DNA of 64,000 nt from Bacillota bacterium (GTDB taxonomy: Bacteria; Bacillota; Dethiobacteria; DTU022). The notes below the pieces were generated by a model that worked only from the letters and a program-made list of their open reading frames with translations, made no database searches and was not told where the DNA came from. Below, one piece after another: positions 35,107 through 42,876 of the stretch. The stretch spans positions 1-64,000 of the forward strand of contig JAUWPV010000005.1 in the NCBI GenBank assembly GCA_030611385.1, in the 5' to 3' direction. Position 1 is the first letter of the stretch, and each line of letters opens with the position of its first letter. The position numbers were made by a program, and so were the translations under genes.

Positions 35107-36294
35107 TTAAAGAGAGGCTGGTAAAACTTTCATCATTTTAAGGACCAGCAGTTCAAATGAGCCCTCGGCACCTTCAAATTGGTAGCCATAGTGTTCCAGC
35201 TCTTTGATCCGCTGTAAAACCGCTGCTGTTTCGGTGCGGCCTTTATCGAGCTTGAAATTATTATGATTGGTTTTTAATATGATATTGCTGCGGCCGGCCA
35301 ATTCGGAAACAAGAATCCGCCGCTGATTACCGATCTGTTCGGGTTCAGCATGTTCATAAGTAGCCGGTTTTTTACTGACGGCATCAACATGAATACCACC
35401 TTTATGAGCAAAGCTGTAAAATCCGACATAGGGCTGATGATCGGCAGGAGCAATATTGGCCTGTTCAGCAATAAAGCGGGAAAGCTTGGTCAACCCCCGC
35501 AGCTGCTCCGGCGTAACCACCGGGAAGCCCATTTTAAGCTGCAGGTTAGGAATGATCGTGCAAAGGTTGGCGTTACCACAGCGTTCACCATAACCGTTGA
35601 TTGTTCCCTGAACCTGGGTAATGCCCTCACGCACCGCCAATAGAGAATTAGCCGTAGCCATGCCTGAATCGTCGTGGGCGTGAATACCCAGAGGTATCTT
35701 GATTCTATCTTTAACTACCGCTAAAATAGCGATCAGCTCCCAGGGCATTAATCCGCCGTTTGTATCACATAGCACGATCAGATCGGCTCCGCCTGCTGCT
35801 GCTGCCTCAATTGTGGCAAGGGCATAATCTGGATTAGCCTTGTAGCCATCAAAATAGTGTTCGGCATCAAAAAATACTTCATGACCAAGGGCTTTGAGAT
35901 ATTCAATACTCTCTTTAATCATGGCAAGGTTTTCTGCCAAGGTGGTTTCCAAAGCATCGTGGACATGAAAATCCCAACTTTTCCCAAATAAGGTGACCGT
36001 TTTTGTTCCTGCTTCGACAAGGGCACGGATATTTTTATCTTCGGTGACAGCAATCCCGGGCCGGCGGGTGCTGCTGAAAGCACACAACCGGGCATTTTTT
36101 AATTTAACTTTTGAAGCTCTCCGGAAAAATTCAATATCCTTGGGATTAGATCCAGGCCATCCTCCTTCGATACAGCTGATTCCGAATTCATCGAGTTTCC
36201 CAACGATCTTTAACTTATCGGCTACCGAGAGAGATACTCCTTCGCGCTGTGACCCGTCCCTTAAGGTCGTGTCATATATATCTATCTTATTCAT
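35107..36294 (-). CDS. cimA: citramalate synthase, catalytic part (frameshifted)
   Basis: Condenses pyruvate and acetyl-CoA to (R)-citramalate, the pyruvate route to 2-oxobutyrate and isoleucine. The catalytic barrel shows [16 protein letters not shown], the [14 protein letters not shown] motif typical of Cim[15 protein letters not shown] with metal-binding His residues, and [16 protein letters not shown]. The ATG at 36,294 follows GGGAGGG by four to six bases; an in-frame start 27 bases upstream is less likely. The frame stops early because of one extra base near 35,123 and the allosteric domain continues in another frame. If the change is real the product would lack feedback control by isoleucine. 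Confidence 0.88.
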   Translation of the reverse strand: MNKIDIYDTTLRDGSQREGVSLSVADKLKIVGKLDEFGISCIEGGWPGSNPKDIEFFRRASKVKLKNARLCAFSSTRRPGIAVTEDKNIRALVEAGTKTVTLFGKSWDFHVHDALETTLAENLAMIKESIEYLKALGHEVFFDAEHYFDGYKANPDYALATIEAAAAGGADLIVLCDTNGGLMPWELIAILAVVKDRIKIPLGIHAHDDSGMATANSLLAVREGITQVQGTINGYGERCGNANLCTIIPNLQLKMGFPVVTPEQLRGLTKLSRFIAEQANIAPADHQPYVGFYSFAHKGGIHVDAVSKKPATYEHAEPEQIGNQRRILVSELAGRSNIILKTNHNNFKLDKGRTETAAVLQRIKELEHYGYQFEGAEGSFELLVLKMMKVLPASL

Positions 36295-36385
36295 TTTTGC
36301 CCTCCCGCCTGACCGGTACATAAATTAATTGGTATTATACGATAATTTTTTACCAGGTGTCCAATAAATTTGCAGCGGACGGAAC

Positions 36386-38371
36386 TCAGAATCCGTCGTC
36401 TAAATTACATAGCTGGTAGCACTCAGGGGGAAGCTCTCGGAGGAAAAGTGACGGCCCTTCAGAAATTGCGCCGTAATTGCGATAATCTTCCCGGTAGGTA
36501 AGCAGATAAAGGTAACGGCGCGCCCGGGTGACAGCCACATAAAAAAGGCGGCGCTCTTCGGCAAGACTGCTGCTGTCGACGCGTTGGCCGGGAAAGTGAC
36601 CCTGGTTCATACCGATAATGAAAACAGCTTCCCATTCCTTGCCTTTAGCGCTATGGATAGTGGACAAAGTAAGCTGTCCGCCGGAGGGATCTATAATAGA
36701 GTTGGCATCAGCAAATACAGATTCTTCGAGCACCAGCGATTCTAAAAAAGAGGCCAGCGAATCAAAACGTTCGGCATAGATCATTAGTCTTTCGATACCG
36801 CGAAGCCGATCATCATATTGATCCGGGTAATTCTGATTGAGGATACAATTATAATTTTCATCCATAACCGCAGCAAGCAACTGCGGTACATGCTCATGAC
36901 CCATTTTATAAACACCATCAAGAGTGTGGATCAGCGCTTCCCAACCGGTTTTCCCTCTCGATGGGGCCTCTCTGCCCTCCAGGGCCGCTTTAAGCGGACT
37001 TTCGTATTGTTTCAGTTTCGACCAGAGACTGTTAAAAGAAGCCTGGCCCAGACCTTGTTGAAGGGTAGTAATACGACGCCAGGAATTTTCATCATTGGGG
37101 TTATTGATTACCTTAAGATAAGCAAGCAGATCTTTGATATGCGCTTTTTGGAAAAACTTCACACCCCCGTAGGTGCGGTAATTAATTCCCTTGCGGGCCA
37201 AAGCAAATTCAACCTCTGGTGTGAGGTATGAACTGCGGTAAAGAACAGCAATTTCATTTAAAGAGATCCCGTTGTTTTGCAGTTCCCAAATGCTCTGTAA
37301 GACATAAGAAGCTTCCTGCCGGGCATCATTTAATTTTATCACCAATGGCTTAGGCCCCGCCTGGTTCTTCGAAAACAGTTTCTTGGGAAGCTGCTCCCGG
37401 TTATAGCTGATCGAGTAATTAGCCAACTCAACAATTTCCGGGGTACTGCGGTAGTTTTGTTCCATCCGCACAAGCTGGCAGCCAGTATATTTTTCGGGAA
37501 ATGATAAGATATTACCGATATGAGCATAGCGAAAAGCATAAATCGACTGGGCATCATCACCGACCACACACAGTGAAGCTGCGCCGGCAAAAAGATCAAT
37601 GATCCGGGCCTGAATGATATTTGTATCCTGGAATTCATCAACAAGCACATGCCTGAAGCGTTGACGGTACTGTTCCCTGACCTGGGGGTGCTGCTCAAAA
37701 AGCTCAAGCCAGCACAACAACAGGTCGTCAAAATCGAAAGCATTGCTGTCGCGTTTTCTTTGTTCATAAAACCCGGCTGTTTCACTGATTACTTCAAGGT
37801 ATTCAAGACGGTAAGGGTAATCCTCTTCCATCACTTCTCTGATTGAAAGCCCGGAATTGCGGGCCTGGCTGATAACTCTACCTAAAAAACCGCGCTGCAT
37901 AATTAACTTACGCTCTTCACTATCGATTGATAGTGTCGCGATAATCTGTTTCAGCATGATTCTGCTGTCATCTTCATCAAAAATTGAAAAGTTTGGATTT
38001 CTTCCCGCCAGGGCAGCATGTTTTCTGAGGATTCGTGCGCCAATACTATGGAAAGTTCCGGCCCACAGATTGTGAGGCAGGAAAGAGAGTAAACTTTCCA
38101 GACGATCTTTCATCTCCCCGGCAGCCTTATTGGTAAAAGTAAGCAGCATAAGCTGTTCGGGCCGGATCCCGCTTTTTATCAGATGAGCCGCCCGGTAGAC
38201 CAACGCTCTGGTCTTGCCTGAACCCGGGCCGGCCAGACCCAGCAGGGCTGATTCTTCGGCCGTGGCAAATTCAAACTGAGCCGGGTTGAGTGCCTGTTTT
38301 AAAAGATCAATCCATTCGGGATCTGGCTGATGCAATTTATCTTCGCTGTAAATATTATTTCCCACTGGCAC
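36386..38371 (-). CDS. UvrD/PcrA-family 3'-5' DNA helicase
   Basis: SF1A helicase of 661 residues. Motif I LAGPGSGKTRALVYRAA near 47-63, Q/GxTFTNKAAGEM, motif II DEFQDTN, motif III VVGDDAQSIYAFR, motif IV QNYRS, motif V TIHSAKGKEWEAVFIIGM and motif VI VAVTRARRYLYLL are all present. The C-terminal tail is shorter than in PcrA (about 720 residues), so it may be a UvrD-like paralogue rather than PcrA itself. GUG start. It stands alone on the minus strand. Confidence 0.92.
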   Translation of the reverse strand: MPVGNNIYSEDKLHQPDPEWIDLLKQALNPAQFEFATAEESALLGLAGPGSGKTRALVYRAAHLIKSGIRPEQLMLLTFTNKAAGEMKDRLESLLSFLPHNLWAGTFHSIGARILRKHAALAGRNPNFSIFDEDDSRIMLKQIIATLSIDSEERKLIMQRGFLGRVISQARNSGLSIREVMEEDYPYRLEYLEVISETAGFYEQRKRDSNAFDFDDLLLCWLELFEQHPQVREQYRQRFRHVLVDEFQDTNIIQARIIDLFAGAASLCVVGDDAQSIYAFRYAHIGNILSFPEKYTGCQLVRMEQNYRSTPEIVELANYSISYNREQLPKKLFSKNQAGPKPLVIKLNDARQEASYVLQSIWELQNNGISLNEIAVLYRSSYLTPEVEFALARKGINYRTYGGVKFFQKAHIKDLLAYLKVINNPNDENSWRRITTLQQGLGQASFNSLWSKLKQYESPLKAALEGREAPSRGKTGWEALIHTLDGVYKMGHEHVPQLLAAVMDENYNCILNQNYPDQYDDRLRGIERLMIYAERFDSLASFLESLVLEESVFADANSIIDPSGGQLTLSTIHSAKGKEWEAVFIIGMNQGHFPGQRVDSSSLAEERRLFYVAVTRARRYLYLLTYREDYRNYGAISEGPSLFLRELPPECYQLCNLDDGF

Positions 38372-38526
38372 GACCCTTTCTGAATTGGCAGTTTAGCAAA
38401 TCGATACATGTTTTCAACTCAACAGCCCGGTGAACCTCCCGGTGAAAACTAAAATCTCATGCTTAAAAAAGAATGGGAGGATTATTATCCTCCTGAGCAG
38501 CAAGCAGCTTTCTGTATAATTAAATA

Positions 38527-38685
38527 CTATAATTTGGTAAATTCGTCTTTTCCGACACCGCAGACCGGGCAAACCCAACCATCGGGAAGATCTTGGAAAG
38601 AAGTACCCGGGGCAATCCCACCATCACTGTCTCCTTCTGCCGGATCATAGACATACCCACATACCTGGCATTCCCACTTGTCCAT
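38527..38685 (-). CDS. rubredoxin
   Basis: A 52-residue iron protein of electron transfer. It starts [19 protein letters not shown] and ends with [18 protein letters not shown]; the two CxxCG pairs bind the Fe(SCys)4 centre. The Shine-Dalgarno is GGAGG, ten bases from the ATG. Typical of anaerobes, where rubredoxins serve superoxide reductases or flavodiiron proteins; no partner gene is next to it. Confidence 0.95.
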   Translation of the reverse strand: MDKWECQVCGYVYDPAEGDSDGGIAPGTSFQDLPDGWVCPVCGVGKDEFTKL

Positions 38686-38924
38686 GCCTTTCTTCCTCCT
38701 TCAAGTTATTTTCCTAATCCCTTATATGCATTTAATCTAGCATTCTGATTGATCGAACGTCCGTATTAAACACTTAGAATTATAACATAAATCTTCCTTA
38801 CCGGGGAATATATTTCCATGCCCGGCAGGTATAAACGCTTTATCGAAGAATCTAAAGGACTGTGCCGTTTGAAAATCTACCAATACTTGCAGCAACACAT
38901 TGCAGTAATTTAGGAGGCGCTACG

Positions 38925-40460
38925 GTGCTCGCAAAAGTCCATTCGTGCACACTGTTAGGTATTAAAGGAATTCCTTTGGAGATAGAAGTTGATATTGCCG
39001 ATGGCTTGCCCGCTTTTGATATTATTGGCCTGCCGGACGCTTCTGTCCGGGAAGCTAAAGAAAGAGTGCGCGCAGCCATCCGTAACAGCGGTTTTTCATT
39101 TCCCTATTCACGGATTACAGTAAATCTTGCTCCGGCCGCCCTTAAGAAAGAAGGTTCTGCTTTCGATCTGGCCATTGCAATAGGCCTACTTGCTGCAACC
39201 GGCCAGATTCCAAGAGGCATAATGCTGGAAAATGCAGTTTTCATCGGCGAGCTTTCCCTGGATGGTAATCTGCGCGGTATAAACGGCACCCTGGCGATGG
39301 CTTTATCCTTGAGTGAATTTCCCGATTACCAGAATAAAATACTCTACCTTCCAGAGGCAAACAGCACCGAAGCAGCTTTGGTGAATAGCCTGACAGTGAA
39401 AGGAACCGGCACTTTAATTCAACTGGCCAACTATTTGTGCGGAATTGGTGAACTGCAATCGGCTGAACCTCTGCTTGATCAACTGATCGAGGAAAACTGG
39501 GCTGACCTGGATTTCAGTGAGGTAAGAGGGCAAGAAACAGCTAAAAGAGCGCTCGAGATAGCAGCAGCCGGATCGCACAATGTTCTGCTTTACGGGCCTC
39601 CAGGCAGTGGTAAAACAATGTTGGCCAGGCGAATTCCTTCAATATTACCCGCTCCCACTCTTGATGAAATCCTTGAAATGACCAGGATTCACAGCGTTGC
39701 CGGGCAGTTGAACCCAGATAAACCACTGCTAACGCAGCGGCCCTTCCGCAGCCCGCACCACAGTGCTTCAACCGCCGGTATAATCGGCGGCGGTAAAACC
39801 CCCCGACCGGGCGAAGTCAGTCTCGCCCACCGCGGAGTCCTTTTCTTTGACGAGCTGCCGGAGTATAACCGGGAAGTTCTCGAAGCACTCAGACAACCTC
39901 TTGAAGATAGAACGGTCTCAGTAACTCGCGTTGCCGCTACCGTTACCTACCCTGCCGATTTCATGTTTATCGGTTCGATGAATCCCTGCCCGTGCGGCAA
40001 TTACGGTGACCCCCGCCAGGAGTGCCGTTGCAGTCCGACGCAAATTTTTCGCTACCGTTCAAAATTGTCCGGTCCACTGATCGACCGTATCGATATCCAG
40101 GTTGAAATGCCCGGCATTAAATTTGAACAACTGCAGCAAAAAGAATCTGGCGAAAGTTCTGCAAAAATCAGGGGAAGAGTTAATGCAGCCCGTTCAAAAC
40201 AGCATGAGCGCTATAAAAGAATTAAAGTAATTTCTAACGCTCAGCTGCGTTCGCGTCATTTTGAAAAATACTGCCCTCTGAGCACAGAAGCCCGGCAGCT
40301 TTTACACCAATCTTTTCAAAGCTTAAATTTATCCATGCGCGCTCACGATCGGATTATCAAGGTTGCCCGGACCATTGCCGATCTGGATCATTCCGATATT
40401 ATCGGGGCTCCCCATATCGCCGAGGCTGTGCAGTACCGAAACCTTGACCGGCAAAATTAA
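38925..40460 (+). CDS. YifB/ComM-family magnesium chelatase-like AAA+ protein
   Basis: ATPase related to ComM, a helicase acting in branch migration during natural transformation. About 511 residues: an N-terminal Lon/ChlI-like domain, the AAA+ core with Walker A LLYGPPGSGKTMLARR and Walker B GVLFFDELPEYN, the zinc-type cluster CPCGNYGDPRQECRC, and the C-terminal Mg_chelatase_C region ending HIAEAVQYRNLDRQN. The start is the GTG at 38,925, nine bases after TAGGAGG; an earlier in-frame start lacks a signal. Its 3' end is repeated at 42,086 and 49,299, marking the left edge of an accessory island. It is convergent with yraN beyond the island. Confidence 0.93.
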   Translation: MLAKVHSCTLLGIKGIPLEIEVDIADGLPAFDIIGLPDASVREAKERVRAAIRNSGFSFPYSRITVNLAPAALKKEGSAFDLAIAIGLLAATGQIPRGIMLENAVFIGELSLDGNLRGINGTLAMALSLSEFPDYQNKILYLPEANSTEAALVNSLTVKGTGTLIQLANYLCGIGELQSAEPLLDQLIEENWADLDFSEVRGQETAKRALEIAAAGSHNVLLYGPPGSGKTMLARRIPSILPAPTLDEILEMTRIHSVAGQLNPDKPLLTQRPFRSPHHSASTAGIIGGGKTPRPGEVSLAHRGVLFFDELPEYNREVLEALRQPLEDRTVSVTRVAATVTYPADFMFIGSMNPCPCGNYGDPRQECRCSPTQIFRYRSKLSGPLIDRIDIQVEMPGIKFEQLQQKESGESSAKIRGRVNAARSKQHERYKRIKVISNAQLRSRHFEKYCPLSTEARQLLHQSFQSLNLSMRAHDRIIKVARTIADLDHSDIIGAPHIAEAVQYRNLDRQN

Positions 40461-40555
40461 ATTCTTGATCAGGTTTTTCCCCAGGAGCTGAAATGAAAAA
40501 CACTGCAGAAGGACGGAACCTTAAGAGGTGCTTTTTCCTATGAATTCTATAGTTA

Positions 40556-40853
40556 AACACAAAGGGACAGTTCTTCTGTGTTGTTCATGAGACAAAACAG
40601 AATCTCATGGTTTAGATACCCCTTATAACCCCAAAGCTTACACCGGCTAACCTTTCAATTTGCCTGATTGATAAACCTTTTTCCTTAAGCAGTTTGATTA
40701 GTTTATTCCTTTTTTGCTTTTCATAAGCCTGAATATCTCCGGGGTTCTTTACGTTGGTAATACTCTTAATCAGTTCGGCTGTCTTCATCATCTTCAAATA
40801 TCCGTTGTTTATTTATATCTCTGAGGATAATATGATATATCGCGGTTTTAACC
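40556..40853 (-). pseudogene. REP-associated Y1 transposase remnant 1
   Basis: The minus strand encodes the C-terminal HTH of a RAYT-type transposase (KLIKLLKEKGLSIRQIERL and following) after a short N-terminal piece (YHIILRDINKQRIFEDDED) in another frame; the catalytic HUH and Tyr region is missing. The left end has AACACAAAGGGACAG...GTGTTG, a hairpin-forming end shared with the second remnant at 41,612. It is a dead, internally deleted copy. Confidence 0.75.
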
Positions 40854-40896
40854 GTACCCAAAGTGTAGCGCTTCAGGGGGTCACTCCAAACCGTCC

Positions 40897-40932
40897 CTAT
40901 GTGTTTACCTATGTGTTTATCTATGTGTTTAT
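40897..40932 (+). repeat. three tandem copies of a 12-bp unit
   Basis: CTATGTGTTTAC/T repeats three times in tandem and overlaps the stop codon of the mazF-like gene. Short arrays like this are prone to slippage. Confidence 0.7.
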
Positions 40933-41270
40933 CGTTCTATACAGCCAAAGAGAATATCAAAAACCTCGTCAGTGATGCGGCGGGACGCCTTTTCAACAAA
41001 TACTGCATTTCTCGCTTTAAGATCGAGGGACTTAACTTGCTCACACATTACTACCCCGCTGGTTTTCGTCTGTTCATCAAGCATAACATGCAGTGGAAAA
41101 CCTTTAAGTGTGGTTGTGATCGGGCAGACAATAGCGAGATTAGTAAGGTAATGAAAATCCCGGTTGCTGGCAACAAAAGCGGGTCTTTTTCCTTTCTGTT
41201 CATGACCAGCCTGGGGGTTAAAATCAAGTGTTATAATATCGCCCTGTTCAGGTTGATACTGATCTACCAT
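40929..41270 (-). CDS. mazF: MazF/ChpB-family mRNA interferase toxin
   Basis: A 113-residue toxin of the PemK/MazF fold that cleaves RNA at short sequences. It shows GDIITLDFNPQAGHEQKGKRPA at the N terminus, PITTTLKGFPLHV, the GVVMCEQVKSLD segment and a C-terminal helix, all typical of ChpB-like MazF. Its start overlaps the antitoxin gene by 7 bp. Flanked by two related transposase remnants, it may have arrived as a mobile module. Confidence 0.9.
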   Translation of the reverse strand: MVDQYQPEQGDIITLDFNPQAGHEQKGKRPAFVASNRDFHYLTNLAIVCPITTTLKGFPLHVMLDEQTKTSGVVMCEQVKSLDLKARNAVFVEKASRRITDEVFDILFGCIER

Positions 41271-41512
41271 ATTTCATTACCTGTCGGGTTGCCGCTAGCC
41301 CACTCCCGAGGTTTGTAACCCCCGTTATATTCAGCTGCACGTTCTCTCAAGGTTAGATGTTTTCTGGTAGGAGTGATAATAATATTGCCTTCCTTTACCA
41401 CCAACTCGACACTATCATTTTCTTGTATACCGGCTTTTTCAAGAATTGATTTAGGCAGCCGCACCGCTCGGCTGTTACCCCACTTTTGAATTGTTGTATT
41501 CACCTGCTTCAC
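41264..41512 (-). CDS. mazE: AbrB/MazE-family antitoxin
   Basis: An 82-residue protein with an N-terminal swapped-hairpin AbrB DNA-binding fold (IQKWGNSRAVRLPKSILEKAGI, DSVELVVKEGNIIITP) and a C-terminal toxin-binding tail (LTLRERAAEYNGGYKPREW). It precedes and overlaps the toxin gene, the usual order, and would repress the operon and neutralise the toxin. Confidence 0.9.
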   Translation of the reverse strand: MKQVNTTIQKWGNSRAVRLPKSILEKAGIQENDSVELVVKEGNIIITPTRKHLTLRERAAEYNGGYKPREWASGNPTGNEIW

Positions 41513-41611
41513 CTCATAATTAGTATATACCGCGTATATACATTAGTCAAGAGTTGTGTGTTAAATACACCTGAACTCTTTGTCTTTTTAATAACTTGAC
41601 AACTATCCTGT

Positions 41612-42081
41612 AACACAAGGGACAGTTCTTCTGTATTGTTCATGAAACAAAACACAACCTCATGGTTTATATACCCCTTATAACTCCAAAACTTACACCG
41701 GTTAACCTTTCAATTTGCCTGATCGATAAACCTTTTTCCTTAAGCAGCTTGATTAGATTACTCCTTTTTTGCTTTTCGTATGCCTGAATATCACCGGGGT
41801 TCTTTACAGTGGCAATACTTTTAATTAGTTCGGTTGCCTCAGGGTCATTTAATCTTCCGCCATCGTCGCATTCCGAGCAGCGATCATTGTTTTTTCCCTG
41901 AAGGAAATAACGGCTTTCTTCATCGCCTTCAAATATCAATTGTTTGTTTATACCTTTGAGGATAATATGATATATAGTGGTGCTGTTTTTCTTTCTCGCG
42001 CTTCTTGGCATATGATCACCCTAGTTAAAAATAGCAGAAAGGTAATCACAGAACAACACAAAAGAACCGTCCCCGTGTGTT
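41612..42081 (-). pseudogene. REP-associated Y1 transposase remnant 2
   Basis: An in-frame deletion derivative: the 114-residue frame (41,667-42,011) joins the RAYT N terminus (MPRSARKKNSTTIYHIILKG) to its C-terminal HTH (KGLSIRQIERLTGVSFGVIRGI), but lacks the HUH motif and catalytic Tyr. The element ends in hairpins, AACAC...GGGACAG on the left and ACAAAAGAACCGTCCCCGTG plus TGTGTT on the right, as REP elements mobilised by RAYTs do. The right end abuts the second copy of the yifB 3' end. Confidence 0.78.
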
Positions 42082-42085
42082 CCAA

Positions 42086-42483
42086 AATTGTCCGGTCCAC
42101 TGATCGATCGTATTGATATCCAGGTTGAAATGCCCGGCATTAAATTTGAACAACTGCAGCAAAAAGAAGCTGGCGAAAGTTCTGCAGAAATCAGGGGAAG
42201 AGTTAATGCGGCCCGTTTAAAACAGCATGAGCGCTATAAAAGAATTAAAGTAATTTCTAACGCTCAGCTGCGTTCGCGTCATTTTGAAAAATACTGCCCT
42301 CTGAGCACAGAAGCCCGGCAGATTTTACACCAATCTTTTCAAAGCTTAAATTTATCCATGCGCGCTCACGATCGGATTATCAAGGTTGCCCGGACCATTG
42401 CCGATCTGGATCATTCCGAAACTATCGGGGCTCCCCATATCGCCGAGGCGGTGCAGTACCGAAACCTTGACCGGCAAAATTAA
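42086..42483 (+). pseudogene. second copy of the yifB 3' end
   Basis: About 398 bp matching 40,066-40,460 of yifB with roughly ten base differences by eye, encoding the last ~130 residues and stop. It has no start and is not expressed as a gene. Near the end it reads SETIGAP where the resident gene has SDIIGAP, a change shared with the third copy at 49,299. Confidence 0.9.
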
Positions 42484-42501
42484 TTATTATATTTGGTTAC
42501 A

Positions 42502-42519
42502 ATATAGCACTTGCTATAT
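42502..42519. repeat. 18-bp palindrome at the junction of yifB copy 2 and the recombinase fragment
   Basis: ATATAGCA and TGCTATAT are a perfect 8-bp inverted repeat around CT. It lies within 20-35 bp of the yifB-copy end and overlaps the 3' end of the serine recombinase fragment. It may be a recombination or att-like site, or chance in AT-rich DNA. Confidence 0.35.
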
Positions 42520-42729
42520 AACCGGATGGCTCGTCATCGACTTACCGGAAAGAACCTCGAGGTGATAGACTTTTTTCCCCAGCCGGCTCTTTGATTCGGC
42601 ATAATAAAGAGCACGCCTTTCGTAATACTCCGAACTGTCGCATCTGGCTTGGTCTTCGGTGGAGACTCTTATCCAAATACCAACCTGCTTTGGCTTCTTT
42701 ATATTCTCACCTCGCCAAATCAATTCCAA
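42514..42729 (-). pseudogene. large serine recombinase, N-terminal fragment
   Basis: 71 residues matching the N terminus of resolvase-type large serine recombinases: VGIWIRVSTEDQARCDSSEYYERRALYYAES with the catalytic Ser in RVST, then YHLEVLSGKSM. It stops at VI where intact proteins continue for about 400 more residues. Such enzymes integrate elements in protein-coding genes, so this may be a relic of the enzyme that targeted yifB. Confidence 0.75.
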
Positions 42730-42876
42730 TCATATGGTTCTTGAAAGAATAGTCTCTAAATATCTTTATAGCTAAATATGATTTAGTAGCTCCCAGGCAT
42801 TGTTTTCTTTACGTACCTAATAGAGTAATCAGGAAAAAATCTTTATGTGTTTAGCAGTTTCTTATGTAATTAAAGC

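Noticed and set aside
40897..40932. Tandem 12-bp repeats as a CRISPR array
   Set aside because: Only three units without spacers, overlapping a toxin stop codon; a slippage repeat, not CRISPR.
40754..40975. Plus-strand frame over the first transposase remnant
   Set aside because: Antisense to the RAYT remnant and to the mazF end; low complexity VFTYVFIYVFI comes from the tandem repeat.
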